Shown here: in pieces, positions 31,853 to 41,395 of the stretch | Layout of the letters: every line of letters begins with the position of its first letter | Position numbering within the stretch: position 1 is the first letter of the stretch | Source: Bacillota bacterium | GTDB lineage: Bacteria; Bacillota; Clostridia; Tissierellales; Sedimentibacteraceae | DNA: 64,000 nucleotides | Assembly (NCBI GenBank): GCA_023386345.1 | Contig: JAEWJT010000009.1 | Coordinates: forward strand, 155,449-219,448 | Direction of reading: 5' to 3' | Notes under the pieces: model-generated | What the model saw: only the letters and a program-made list of their open reading frames with translations | The model's database searches: none | What the model was told of the DNA's origin: nothing | Program-made: the position numbers and the translations under genes

Positions 31853-31879
31853 TTAACGTAATCTTAACATTACTTTAAT
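31853..31879 (+). promoter_or_regulatory. Pho-box repeats upstream of pstS
   Basis: TTAAC at 31853, TTAAC at 31864 and TTAAT at 31875 recur every 11 bp, the spacing of tandem PhoP/PhoB half-sites. A possible -10 (TTTAAT, 31901-31906) lies about 20 bp further down and no good -35 is present, as usual for phosphate-activated promoters. The PhoPR-like pair at 49267-51671 is the probable regulator. Confidence 0.7.
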
Positions 31880-31956
31880 AAAGAAGCAACAATTGATTGA
31901 TTTAATGATGTTATGATAAGTACATAATAAAACAGAAAACAAAGGAGATAATTAAA

Positions 31957-32886
31957 ATGAAAAATATTAAAAGAATTATAACTTTAGCACTATCTTTAAT
32001 GCTAATAGTATCAATGGTAGCTTGTACAAGCAATCCAGACAACAAAAATAATGATAACAACGCTAACAATAGTAACAATGGTAATGTTAATAACAACAAT
32101 ACTGACAATAACAAAGGTAATGACACTGACAAAACTCCTGTAGCTATAAAAGGAAGCGTAAATGCAGGTGGTTCAACTTCAGTAGAAAAAGCAGCTAAAG
32201 CGGCATTAGAAGAATTCGTTGCACTTAATCCAGAAGTTACATTCGAATATGACGCAACTGGTTCATCAGCAGGAATTAAAAACGTTAAGGACGGAACATA
32301 CAAGCTAGGATTTTCTTCAAGAGAATTAAAGGAAGAAGAAACACAAGGTATTGAATATAAAACAATCGCTCTTGATGGTATAGCATTGGTTGTAAATCCT
32401 AATAATAAAGTTGAAAATATAACATTAGAACAAATCAAAGGCATTTTCACAGGAGAAATTAAAAACTGGTCTGAACTTGGCGGCGTAGATGCTGAAATAG
32501 TTGTAGTATCAAGAGAAAATGGCTCTGGAACAAGAAGCGCATTTGAAGAAATAGCTAAAATAGGCGAATTGCTTACTGAAAAGGCTATAATAAAAAGCGG
32601 TAACGGTGAAGTTGCTTCATATGTTGCAGGCGAGCAAAATGCTATAGGATATACTTCATTTGTGACATTGGAATCTAACAAGGATAAAATAAAAGGACTT
32701 CAAGTAGAGTCAGTTAAGCCAGAAGTTGCTAATGTTCAAAACCAAACTTATAAATTATCAAGACCATTCATAATGATATATGACTCAAGTAAGATAAATG
32801 AAGCAGAAAAAGCATTTATAGATTTCTTGTTCACAGAAGAAGGTCAAGATATATTAGAAGAAGCAGGTGCAATAAAGTTAAAATAA
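31957..32886 (+). CDS. pstS: Phosphate-binding lipoprotein
   Basis: A 309-residue lipoprotein with AAAGGAG before the ATG and a lipobox ending at Cys23 (VSMVAC). A Asn/Asp-rich linker (about 26-55) precedes the phosphate-binding fold, with the diagnostic NAGGSTSVEKAAKAAL (phosphate loop), YDATGSSAGIKNVKDG, and SRENGSGTRSAFEE. It captures phosphate for the PstCAB importer. A hairpin separates it from pstC. Confidence 0.94.
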   Translation: MKNIKRIITLALSLMLIVSMVACTSNPDNKNNDNNANNSNNGNVNNNNTDNNKGNDTDKTPVAIKGSVNAGGSTSVEKAAKAALEEFVALNPEVTFEYDATGSSAGIKNVKDGTYKLGFSSRELKEEETQGIEYKTIALDGIALVVNPNNKVENITLEQIKGIFTGEIKNWSELGGVDAEIVVVSRENGSGTRSAFEEIAKIGELLTEKAIIKSGNGEVASYVAGEQNAIGYTSFVTLESNKDKIKGLQVESVKPEVANVQNQTYKLSRPFIMIYDSSKINEAEKAFIDFLFTEEGQDILEEAGAIKLK

Positions 32887-32927
32887 GTAATTTGATAAAC
32901 TCTCTCCAAGTTTTAAATAAATAAAAA

Positions 32928-32972
32928 TTCAATTCTGCAGTTGTAAACATATGTTTCGACTGTAGAATTGAA
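32928..32972 (+). terminator. Processing or partial-termination hairpin between pstS and pstC
   Basis: A 14-bp stem (32928-32941 with 32959-32972, one G-U pair) without a T run. It probably stabilises or attenuates the message so that PstS is made in excess over the membrane subunits. Confidence 0.6.
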
Positions 32973-33033
32973 AAGTAATATTAAACAATTACAAAAATAA
33001 TGCTGAAGCATTATTTAGAAAGGAACAGATATA

Positions 33034-33933
33034 ATGATAAAAAGTGAAAAATCAAAACAAGGCATCCTAGATAAATCATTTAATATATTGTTCTTAATAA
33101 GTGCTTGTATAGCAATAATAGCGGTACTTTCTATAGCGGTATTTATTTTTTTCAAGGGAAGTCAGCCTTTTATACATGGAAATGCAAAAGGAAATTATTC
33201 ATTGTGGAAATTTCTAACAGGAACATATTGGAAGCCCTCAAATGGTGTATTCGGAATAGGATATATGATAGTTGCATCAATATTTGCAACAATAGGAGCT
33301 CTAGTTATAGGGGTTCCTATTAGTCTTTTAACCGCAATATTCATAGCTGAAATAGCACCTAAAAAGCTTGCAAGTATTGTAAGAACAATAATTGAACTAT
33401 TAGCCAGCATACCGTCTGTTTTATACGGAGTATTTGGTTATGAAGTAATTGTCAAATTTGTAAGGACTATATCTCCATATAATGTCGGTGATTCACTTCT
33501 AAGCGTAATATTTATACTTTCAATTATGATACTTCCAACGATAGTTAGCATAAGCGAAAGTGCAATAAGAGCTGTACCAAGTGCATATAAGGAAGCTGCC
33601 TATGGATTGGGTGCAACTAAGACAGAGGTTATATTTAAGACAATACTTCCGGCAGGCAAGAGCGGAATTTTAGCAGCTGTAGTTTTAGGGGTAGGCAGAG
33701 CAATAGGTGAAACAATGGCTGTAATATTAGTTGCTGGAAATCCAGAAGGCAATATACCAAGGAGCATATTTGACCAAGTTAGACTTATAACTAACAATAT
33801 TGTTCTTGAGCAAGGATATGCCTCAGGCTTGCACGAAGAAATGCTTTTTTCAACAGGGATTGTATTATTTATATTTATCATAATTGTAAATTTAGCATTA
33901 AATATAATTCGAAAGGGTGTTGTTAATGAATAG
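33034..33933 (+). CDS. pstC: Phosphate ABC transporter permease PstC
   Basis: A 299-residue permease with six predicted spans. The EAA loop is AYKEAAYGLGATKTEVIFK, and GVGRAIGETMAVILVAGN is typical of PstC. It overlaps pstA by a few bases, so the two half-permeases are translationally coupled. Confidence 0.94.
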   Translation: MIKSEKSKQGILDKSFNILFLISACIAIIAVLSIAVFIFFKGSQPFIHGNAKGNYSLWKFLTGTYWKPSNGVFGIGYMIVASIFATIGALVIGVPISLLTAIFIAEIAPKKLASIVRTIIELLASIPSVLYGVFGYEVIVKFVRTISPYNVGDSLLSVIFILSIMILPTIVSISESAIRAVPSAYKEAAYGLGATKTEVIFKTILPAGKSGILAAVVLGVGRAIGETMAVILVAGNPEGNIPRSIFDQVRLITNNIVLEQGYASGLHEEMLFSTGIVLFIFIIIVNLALNIIRKGVVNE

Positions 33934-35065
33934 AAAAACTAAAGAATTAATATTAAAAGCTTTGATATATTTAGCTGGAGCTATTTCAGTAGCTATACTT
34001 TTATCTATTGTTGGATTTATATTTAAAAATGGTATTAAATTAATTAATTTAAATTATTTAATAAGTGGAAATAATTCAGTTACGCAATATGTTTTAATTG
34101 ATAGTAATGGCGAAACATATGTAAATCCATCTAATTTACTAGAAAATTCAATGTTTGTAGAGAAGTACGGAATAGCAATATCTAATTCAAGCGAAAAAGA
34201 GACATCCTTTATTGTAGATTACATAGACAAAAATTCTCCATTTATAAAGGCGAAAAATACTTCTGATGTCCCTTATGGAGTAAAAGCAAAAGATGAAATT
34301 AAAAAAATAAATAAAACCAATACAAAGGATATAAGCCTAGATGAAGCAGTAGAGCTTTTAAATTCTGAAGACAGCCTAAAGCTAAGACTTACAAGACCTG
34401 GCGGAGGAATTTATCCTATGCTTATATCAACGCTTATGCTGATAGGGCTTTCTCTTTTAATAGCAGTTCCGATTGGAGTGTTTGCAGCAATTTATTTAGT
34501 TGAATACTCAAAGGAAGGAAGATTTTTAAGGCTTATAAGATTTGCCACTGAAAGCTTATCGGGTATACCTTCAATTGTATATGGACTATTTGGAATGATA
34601 TTTTTTGTAAAATTACTGGGTTTTGGTCAATCGATGGTTTCAGGCAGTTTAACTCTAAGTATTATACTGCTTCCTACTATCATAAGAACTACAGAGGAAA
34701 GCTTAAAAACAGTTCCTCCGAGCTATAAAGAAGGCTCATTTGCACTTGGAGCGAACAGGCTTCAAACCCTATGGAAAGTAATAGTACCAAATGCTTTATC
34801 AGGAATTTTGGTTTCAATAATCTTATCTATCGGAAGAATAGTAGGAGAATCAGCTGCACTTTTATTTACTGCCGGAACATTTGCAAAAATACCAAATGGA
34901 TTTTTTGATTCCGGAGCATCCTTGACTGTAAGGGCATATATGGAGGTTAAGGAATATGCAAATATTGAAATGGCATGTGGAATAGGTATAATTCTTTTGA
35001 TAATAGTGTTTGGGCTTAATCTAATAACGAAGCTTATAGTAGGAATGTCTAATAAAAATATTTAA
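33926..35065 (+). CDS. pstA: Phosphate ABC transporter permease PstA with extracytoplasmic insertion
   Basis: A 379-residue permease; AAAGGG eight bases before the ATG at 33926 favours it over an in-frame GTG at 33917. The core is standard (EAA loop YKEGSFALGANRLQTLWK, SIGRIVGESAALLFTAG). It is about 80-100 residues longer than the family norm. Between the first span (about 8-33) and second (from about 165) lies a soluble region whose last part (about 94-162, DYIDKNSPF, YGVKAKDEIKKINK, LDEAVELLNSEDSLKLRL) reads like a PDZ-type domain. Topology places this insertion outside the membrane, where PstS docks. Confidence 0.93.
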   Translation: MNRKTKELILKALIYLAGAISVAILLSIVGFIFKNGIKLINLNYLISGNNSVTQYVLIDSNGETYVNPSNLLENSMFVEKYGIAISNSSEKETSFIVDYIDKNSPFIKAKNTSDVPYGVKAKDEIKKINKTNTKDISLDEAVELLNSEDSLKLRLTRPGGGIYPMLISTLMLIGLSLLIAVPIGVFAAIYLVEYSKEGRFLRLIRFATESLSGIPSIVYGLFGMIFFVKLLGFGQSMVSGSLTLSIILLPTIIRTTEESLKTVPPSYKEGSFALGANRLQTLWKVIVPNALSGILVSIILSIGRIVGESAALLFTAGTFAKIPNGFFDSGASLTVRAYMEVKEYANIEMACGIGIILLIIVFGLNLITKLIVGMSNKNI

Positions 35066-35081
35066 CGGAAGGAGAAAATTA

Positions 35082-35831
35082 ATGGAAAAATTAAATGTAG
35101 AAAATTTAGATTTTTATTATGGAGATTTTAAAGCTCTAAAGAATATAAATATGGATATAAAAGAAAAAACTGTAACAGCATTTATAGGTCCGAGTGGCTG
35201 TGGAAAATCAACATTTTTAAGAACTATTAACAGAATGAATGATTTGATTGAAAACACTAAGGTTGATGGTATTATAAGATTAGATAATAAAAATATATAT
35301 AAAGAGATTGATGTTATAGCTCTAAGAAAAAGAGTAGGAATGGTATTTCAAAAGCCTAATCCTTTTCCTATGAGTGTATATGAAAATATTGTCTATGGTC
35401 CAAAGCTGCACGGTAAAAAATCAAAGGCTGAGCTTGATGAGATAGTTGAAAAAAGCTTGATGGGAGCTGCACTTTGGGACGAGGTAAAGGATAGACTTAA
35501 AAAGAGTGCCTTGAGCTTGTCTGGAGGACAGCAGCAAAGGCTTTGTATCGCAAGAGCATTGGCAGTAGAGCCAGAGGTTTTGCTGATGGATGAGCCTACA
35601 AGCGCATTAGACCCGATTGCGACTGGTAAAATTGAGGATTTAATTTATGAGCTTAAAAAGGATTATACTATAATCATAGTAACTCACTCCATGTATCAAG
35701 CGGCAAGAATATCAGACAAAACAGCATTTTTTCTATCTGGTGAGATTATTGAATATGACAACACTAAGAAAATATTCTCTAATCCTTCAAATAAAAAAAC
35801 AGAAGAATATGTTACAGGAAGATTTGGTTAA
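35082..35831 (+). CDS. pstB: Phosphate ABC transporter ATPase
   Basis: A 249-residue ATPase with Walker A GPSGCGKST near residue 35, the PstB-specific VGMVFQKPNPFPMSVYENI, signature LSGGQQQRLCIARALA and Walker B VLLMDEPTSALDP. It powers PstCA. AAGGAG precedes the ATG. Confidence 0.96.
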   Translation: MEKLNVENLDFYYGDFKALKNINMDIKEKTVTAFIGPSGCGKSTFLRTINRMNDLIENTKVDGIIRLDNKNIYKEIDVIALRKRVGMVFQKPNPFPMSVYENIVYGPKLHGKKSKAELDEIVEKSLMGAALWDEVKDRLKKSALSLSGGQQQRLCIARALAVEPEVLLMDEPTSALDPIATGKIEDLIYELKKDYTIIIVTHSMYQAARISDKTAFFLSGEIIEYDNTKKIFSNPSNKKTEEYVTGRFG

Positions 35832-35864
35832 TAAATATTAAAATTAGATTATAAGGAGGAAATC

Positions 35865-36515
35865 ATGAGAGAAAAATATAGTAGAGAATTAAACAGATTA
35901 AATGAAGAAATATTAAATTACGGTTCTATGGCAGAAAAAATAATATCTATGGCTGTAGAGTCCCTCCTCAAGCAAGACACAAAGATAGCACTAGAAGCAA
36001 TTGCTTTTGAAGATGAGATGGATAAAAAAGCAGAAGAACTAGAAAATCAATGCTTAGATATATTGGCACTGCAACAGCCGATGGCAAAGGATTTAAGAAT
36101 TGTTGCATCAGTTATTAAGATTATTGCAGATATTGAGCGTATAGGTGACTTGAGTGAGAATATCGCAGAGGCAACTGTAAAGATAGGCAGTGAGGCATTT
36201 ATAAAACCTCTTATCGATATACCAAAAATGGCTGATATTTGCCGTGACATGTTAAAAAAATCTTTAGAGTGCTATCTAAACGAGGATATATCATTAGCAT
36301 ATAAGGTATTTACGATGGATGATATAGTTGACACGATATTTAGAGATATTAGCACAGAAATTTTCTACTTGACAAATAAAAATATAAGCTTTATTCATCA
36401 AGGTATGCAGCTGCTTTTGGTAGCTAGATATTTAGAAAGAATTGCTGACCATATAACAAATATCTGTGAGGGAGTAAATTATATCGTTACAGGTAATAAA
36501 AAATTTAGTGTATAA
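35865..36515 (+). CDS. phoU: Phosphate signalling protein PhoU
   Basis: A 216-residue all-helical protein with two PhoU repeats, each with a metal-binding E-x-x-x-D-type motif (RIGDLSENIAEA and RIADHITNICEGV). It couples the Pst importer to the PhoR sensor and represses the regulon when phosphate is sufficient. It is the last gene of the operon. Confidence 0.95.
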   Translation: MREKYSRELNRLNEEILNYGSMAEKIISMAVESLLKQDTKIALEAIAFEDEMDKKAEELENQCLDILALQQPMAKDLRIVASVIKIIADIERIGDLSENIAEATVKIGSEAFIKPLIDIPKMADICRDMLKKSLECYLNEDISLAYKVFTMDDIVDTIFRDISTEIFYLTNKNISFIHQGMQLLLVARYLERIADHITNICEGVNYIVTGNKKFSV

Positions 36516-36603
36516 AAAGTTGTTAAATCACATCTCATATTTTTATGAACCTTAAGAGCAATTTGCTTAATAAAAAACACTAAATAAAAAGGAGAAATAC
36601 AAT

Positions 36604-38742
36604 ATGAATGTCAAAAAAATGAAGTTAGCCACAAAAACATCTTTGTCAATCACAATTATTTTGTCAATTTCTCTTGCCATATTAATTATTGTATCTATTT
36701 TGTCAGTCAGCAGGGAAATGACAAAGACAGTAAGTGGTGAATTTCTGGGATTTGCCGTACAAAATGGAATTATAGTTCAAAATATAATCGATAATGCTAC
36801 AAGTGTGGCACAAAACTTTCGAGACTATATTGCAGATTCTTATGAAGCTTATGATGAAATGCTGGCTAAGCAGACTGTAGATGAAAATGGAAATAGTATT
36901 CCTTTTCCGACCAAAAGAAGTATGATTCTCAATAAAATCAATTATGAAGTAGAAAACTATATTTTACACAATGCTTGGTCTATTCTAAAAAATAATCCAG
37001 ACATTGTCGGTATTGGAGTATTTCTTGAACCATATGCTTATAATAATTCTATTAAGAATTTCACAATCTATATTAGTGGAGAGGATGCAGTAAATAAAAC
37101 ATCACAGTCATATGGAGACTATGAAGAATACAGTAAAAAAGAGTATTATTCGTTGGCTGCAACAACGCAAAAGAACTATTTTACTAATCCTTATTTAAAT
37201 CAAGGAATGACAATGGTAACGGCATCCTTTCCTATTATATCAGAAGAAAAAATTCAGGGCGTGATAGTTGTTGACATAAATGTGGATAATTTTGCAAAGG
37301 TGAAGTCATCTAATGATAAATATACTACTATGTCTACAGATATTATTACACAAAATGGAATTATTGTTTATAATAGCAATTCCAAAGATTTTATAGGTCA
37401 AAACATAAAGGATTTGTTTGGAACTGAGATGTTTGGTCAAATCAGTGAAAAAACAAAGGCTGGTGTTGCTTTCCAGATGGAAGCAAACTATGATGGAGAG
37501 CATTTAATGCAATATTATTATCCGATAAAAGCGGGAGAAGAGATTTGGTGGTCTTCTACCTCTCTTACTAAATCGGATTTGAATAAATCAGTTGTAAGCT
37601 TAATTATAATGATGATTGGAATAGTGCTTTTTATCCTTGTGATTATTATTTTTTCGGTTATATTCATTTTGAAGAGAATGTTAAAGCCTATAGATGGAGT
37701 TGTAGCAGCGGCAGAGAGTATTGTCAAGGGAGAACTAGACATCAATGTTAGCACACAGTCAGGCGATGAAATTGGAACTCTATCAAAATCATTCGCAATG
37801 ATGTCGCAAAATCTTAAAATAGTTATTTCAGATGTAGGATATTTACTAGGTGAGATGGCAAAAGGAAATTTCCATTTAAAAACCCAGCACGAAGATAAAT
37901 ATATTGGTGAATATAGAAATATTTTACTGGCAATTCATGATATCAGCCACAATCTTAGCAGCACGATTACTGAGATTAATACAGTAGCAAATCAAGTGTC
38001 TGCAGGTTCTGAACAGGTGTCGGATGGCGCACAGGCACTCAGTCAAGGTGCTACTGAACAGGCTAGTTCTGTTGAAAAATTATCTGCTACTCTGCTTGAA
38101 ATATCGCAAAAGACTGAAAGGAATGCAGAGAATGCAAAATTTGCAATACAGCTTTCTCATGAGGCTGGTGAGGGTGCTAAGAAAAGCAATGTACATATGG
38201 ACGAACTGATGTCTTCAATGAATAAGATTTCCAATACTTCAGCAGAAATAGGCAAAATAATTAAAACAATTGACGATATTGCTTTCCAAACAAATATCCT
38301 TGCATTGAATGCAGCGGTGGAGGCCGCCAGAGCAGGTGTAGCCGGAAAGGGATTTGCTGTAGTTGCGGACGAGGTGCGCAATCTTGCTGGAAAGTGTACC
38401 GAGTCGGCAAAAAACACAACTATATTGATTGAGAGTGCAATTGGTGCTGTTGAAAATGGTACAAAGCACGCAGCTGATACAGCAAAATCACTGCGAGCAG
38501 TTGTAGCTAAAACTGAAACAGTAGATAATACTATCCGTAAGATTGCTGAGGCATCAGAGGAGCAATCTAATGCTATGTCACAAATTACGAATGGTCTTGA
38601 ACAAATATCAGCTATTGTACAGACTAATTCAGCGACAGCTCAAGAAAGTGCTGCAGCTAGCGAGGAGCTTAGTAGTCAAGCACAAATGCTAAAAAGCTTA
38701 GTTGGACAGTTTCAGCTTAAAGAGCAAGTGATTTCTATATAA
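36604..38742 (+). CDS. Methyl-accepting chemotaxis protein (dCache type)
   Basis: A 712-residue chemoreceptor. Span one is about 12-35, followed by a large extracellular dCache sensor (about 40-335, with WSILKNNPDIVGIGVF and the DINVDNFAKVKS region), span two about 340-362, a HAMP domain, and a long signalling coiled coil. The hairpin tip IAFQTNILALNAAVEAARAG and GKGFAVVADEVRNLA are canonical. dCache sensors often bind amino acids or other small ligands; the ligand is not predictable here. With the hemerythrin-CheX and FliD-like genes it indicates motility. Confidence 0.93.
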   Translation: MNVKKMKLATKTSLSITIILSISLAILIIVSILSVSREMTKTVSGEFLGFAVQNGIIVQNIIDNATSVAQNFRDYIADSYEAYDEMLAKQTVDENGNSIPFPTKRSMILNKINYEVENYILHNAWSILKNNPDIVGIGVFLEPYAYNNSIKNFTIYISGEDAVNKTSQSYGDYEEYSKKEYYSLAATTQKNYFTNPYLNQGMTMVTASFPIISEEKIQGVIVVDINVDNFAKVKSSNDKYTTMSTDIITQNGIIVYNSNSKDFIGQNIKDLFGTEMFGQISEKTKAGVAFQMEANYDGEHLMQYYYPIKAGEEIWWSSTSLTKSDLNKSVVSLIIMMIGIVLFILVIIIFSVIFILKRMLKPIDGVVAAAESIVKGELDINVSTQSGDEIGTLSKSFAMMSQNLKIVISDVGYLLGEMAKGNFHLKTQHEDKYIGEYRNILLAIHDISHNLSSTITEINTVANQVSAGSEQVSDGAQALSQGATEQASSVEKLSATLLEISQKTERNAENAKFAIQLSHEAGEGAKKSNVHMDELMSSMNKISNTSAEIGKIIKTIDDIAFQTNILALNAAVEAARAGVAGKGFAVVADEVRNLAGKCTESAKNTTILIESAIGAVENGTKHAADTAKSLRAVVAKTETVDNTIRKIAEASEEQSNAMSQITNGLEQISAIVQTNSATAQESAAASEELSSQAQMLKSLVGQFQLKEQVISI

Positions 38743-38761
38743 TGGAATTTAAGGTTTAAAG

Positions 38762-38802
38762 AACAGACTGAAAAATATTATATATTTTCATCTGTTTTTT
38801 TA
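38762..38802 (+). terminator. Terminator after the chemoreceptor
   Basis: AACAGACTGAAAAATA pairs with TATTTTCATCTGTTTTTTT with one bulge, ending in a T run. Confidence 0.75.
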
Positions 38803-38886
38803 TTTTCATAAAAAATTTTAACAATAAAAACAAAAAATAGTGTATAATTAATTTTGATTACAAGGATTCAATTTAGGAGGTAAAAA

Positions 38887-39348
38887 ATGTTAAATCAAAA
38901 TACAAAAGCACCTGAAATAATGCTTAATGATAAGGATGGAAATATTGTTAAGTTATCAAATTTTATCGGTAAAAAGGTAATAGTATATTTTTATTCAAAG
39001 GACAATACACCCGGCTGTACAAGACAAGCAGCTGCATTTACTTCAGCGTATGAAGAATACAAGGAACTTGGTATTGAAGTAATAGGTATAAGTAAGGATA
39101 GTGAGGCTTCTCACGATAAATTTGTACAAAAATATGAATTGCCTTTCATACTTTTATCAGATACAGAACTAAAAGCGATAAAGGATTATGATGTGTGGAA
39201 AGAAAAGAAAATGTATGGCAAGACGAGCATGGGAGTTGAGAGAACAACATACCTGATAGATGAAGATGGTTTCATAGAAAAGGTGTGGAAAAAAGTTAAG
39301 CCAGATACTAATGCTTCAGAAATATTGGAATATTTGAAAAGTAAGTAG
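38887..39348 (+). CDS. bcp: Thiol peroxidase of the Bcp/PrxQ family
   Basis: A 153-residue peroxiredoxin. Peroxidatic Cys44 sits in KDNTPGCTRQAAAF. The usual resolving Cys five residues later is Ala, so it probably resolves through a distant partner or acts as a 1-Cys enzyme. It removes hydroperoxides, useful to an anaerobe. AGGAGG precedes the ATG, and a TATAAT (38843-38848) lies upstream. A 9-bp inverted repeat (39373-39397) follows. Confidence 0.9.
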   Translation: MLNQNTKAPEIMLNDKDGNIVKLSNFIGKKVIVYFYSKDNTPGCTRQAAAFTSAYEEYKELGIEVIGISKDSEASHDKFVQKYELPFILLSDTELKAIKDYDVWKEKKMYGKTSMGVERTTYLIDEDGFIEKVWKKVKPDTNASEILEYLKSK

Positions 39349-39412
39349 TTGTAACATTTAGAGTAGATACTGCATAGAATTTAATAATAATTCTATGTTA
39401 GGAGATTTATCT

Positions 39413-40390
39413 ATGATAAGAACTGTACCCTTAGAGCCAGCAGCTGAAAAGGTAAGCGATGAAAGCTCTATACCACCATTAATTTTTCAATTACCGCCTG
39501 CATTAGGCAGACAAAGATTAGAGGATGCACAAAGCACACCTGTTTATATGTATCCTGCCTCTGTTTTTTACAAACAGATAGATACTAATTTTTGGGGTAA
39601 TGTTACTACATATTTTATATCACCTGAACACCATGAGAACGTTAATAGCATTATTTTTTATACTCATGGAGCAGGTTGGGTGTTTGGCAGCTTCCATACT
39701 CATGAAAAGCTTGTTAGAGAATTAGCATACAGGACTAATTCATTAGTTGTGTTTCCAGAATATTCACGTTCTCCAGAGGCTAAGTATCCTGTAGCCATAG
39801 AACAATGCTATCAAATATTATCTTCTCTTTCGACACTGGTTAGAGATATGTATCCTAATATTGATATGAATACATTGACTGTCGCTGGAGATAGTGTAGG
39901 CGGCAATATGGCAATAGCCATGACATTGATGGCAAAATATCGTCAAGGTCCTAAAATTCATAAGCAACTTTTATATTATCCAGTAACTAACGCTTGCTTT
40001 AATACAAATTCATATATGAAATTTGCCACAAATTATTATCTATATCGTGAAGGTATGATGTGGTTTTGGGATCAATATACATGTTCAGAACAAGAACGAA
40101 GTCATATCACTGCATCTCCATTGCGTGCAAAAATAGAGCACTTACAAGGCCTGCCAGATGCGATGATTATAAATGGTGAAGCAGATGTACTAAGAGATGA
40201 AGGACAAATATATGCAAAAAAATTGCTTTGTGCTGGGGTTGATATTACTGCAATCCAAATTCAAGCTATTATCCATGATTTTGTCATGCTGAATGCTTTA
40301 GATCAAACAAATGCTTGTCGTGCGGCAATGGATGTTTCAACAGATTGGATTAATCGAAAAAATTATATTTATCAGCATAGTCGTACATAA
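39413..40390 (+). CDS. Alpha/beta-hydrolase esterase (HSL family)
   Basis: A 325-residue cytoplasmic hydrolase; AGGAG eight bases before the ATG at 39413 selects this start over one at 39395. The HSL-family oxyanion motif is HGAGWVFG (in place of HGGG), the nucleophile elbow GDSVGGN, the acid in GEADVLRDEG, and the His in IIHDFVMLN. It should hydrolyse short acyl esters; the substrate is unknown. It sits alone between the peroxiredoxin and a terminator. Confidence 0.88.
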   Translation: MIRTVPLEPAAEKVSDESSIPPLIFQLPPALGRQRLEDAQSTPVYMYPASVFYKQIDTNFWGNVTTYFISPEHHENVNSIIFYTHGAGWVFGSFHTHEKLVRELAYRTNSLVVFPEYSRSPEAKYPVAIEQCYQILSSLSTLVRDMYPNIDMNTLTVAGDSVGGNMAIAMTLMAKYRQGPKIHKQLLYYPVTNACFNTNSYMKFATNYYLYREGMMWFWDQYTCSEQERSHITASPLRAKIEHLQGLPDAMIINGEADVLRDEGQIYAKKLLCAGVDITAIQIQAIIHDFVMLNALDQTNACRAAMDVSTDWINRKNYIYQHSRT

Positions 40391-40395
40391 ATTTT

Positions 40396-40440
40396 AATAG
40401 CCTGTAATAGATTATAAAATCTTATATAGGCTATTTTATA
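40396..40440 (+). terminator. Terminator after the esterase
   Basis: AATAGCCT (40396-40403) pairs with AGGCTATT (40428-40435), extended inward with bulges, then TTATATTG. The remaining gap to 40681 is AT-rich; it contains a perfect 12-bp palindrome TTTCAATTGAAA (40588-40599) that could be an operator for the adjacent GntR gene. Confidence 0.65.
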
Positions 40441-40681
40441 TTGTTATACATTTATAAATATATTTGATTTTTATATACTATATGTTATTATATACTAAAC
40501 ATTGATATTATATAGAATAATTATGCTTAAAATAAAAGATGATAATATATTTTAATTTCCATTATTTAATTGAGAATTTTATAGAAATTTCAATTGAAAA
40601 TTAACATTATTTACATTATAATTATTACATAAAATTACTAATTTCTGATAAGATACTTACATTTGATAAAAAAGTATAAGG

Positions 40682-41395
40682 ATGGTGGACTGTTTGAATG
40701 ACTATATGGAAAAGGTTGTAGAGCTTGTTGACTTGCGCAAGAATATGCCTTTAAATCAAATTGTGTATAATGGTTTGAGAACTTCTATAATTAAGGGAAT
40801 TATTCCTGTTGGTGAGAGAATAAATGAGAAAAAATATTCGATAGAGCTTAATGTAAGTCGAACTCCTATACGTGAGGCACTTTATCGCATATATGATGAG
40901 GGTCTTATTGATTATATCCCTAACAGTGGCTTTATTGTTAAAAAGACTACTGTTTCTGATGTTGAAGAAATTTACAAAATTCGTATTGCATTAGATACTT
41001 TAGCGTCCATAAATGCTATGAATCTTATGACAGATGAAGATTTTAAGAACATGAAAGAATTACTTGAATTAACTGAAAAGCTTGAAGAAGAAGGAAAAAC
41101 TTCTGAGGTTATTAAAAAATTTTCAGATTTCAACGAAATGATTTATACTTATTGTAATATGCCACGTCTCAAAATGATAATACATAATTTACGAGACTAT
41201 CTAACACGCTTTAGAGATATTTCCTTGTTAGATGATAATAGAAGAAGAAAAGCATTTGATGAGCATAAACTGATATATTACTGCTTGAGAGATAAGAATG
41301 AGCTAGAGATTACAAATTTAATAAAAAAGCATCTTAATTTTTCAAAAAAATTTGTTATTGAAAAAGTTAGAGAACAGGATGAAATAGACGTATGA
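40682..41395 (+). CDS. GntR/FadR-type regulator of the citrate locus
   Basis: Up to 237 residues. The N-terminal winged helix (about 20-85, with VSRTPIREALYRIYDEGLI) is GntR; the C-terminal helical FCD domain (about 95-230) binds an effector, probably a carboxylate through metal-coordinating His and Asp/Glu. It overlaps citG by four bases and lies in a citrate lyase cluster, so it is probably the functional equivalent of CitO-type citrate-responsive activators. The start is uncertain: the ATG at 40682 directly abuts AAGG, while a TTG at 40694 lies five bases after GGTGGA. Confidence 0.85.
   Translation: MVDCLNDYMEKVVELVDLRKNMPLNQIVYNGLRTSIIKGIIPVGERINEKKYSIELNVSRTPIREALYRIYDEGLIDYIPNSGFIVKKTTVSDVEEIYKIRIALDTLASINAMNLMTDEDFKNMKELLELTEKLEEEGKTSEVIKKFSDFNEMIYTYCNMPRLKMIIHNLRDYLTRFRDISLLDDNRRRKAFDEHKLIYYCLRDKNELEITNLIKKHLNFSKKFVIEKVREQDEIDV

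Noticed and set aside
31911..32681. A 256-codon open frame on the minus strand opposite pstS
   Set aside because: It lies wholly within pstS, has a Leu/Ser-rich translation with no domain, and arises from the biased codons of pstS on the other strand.
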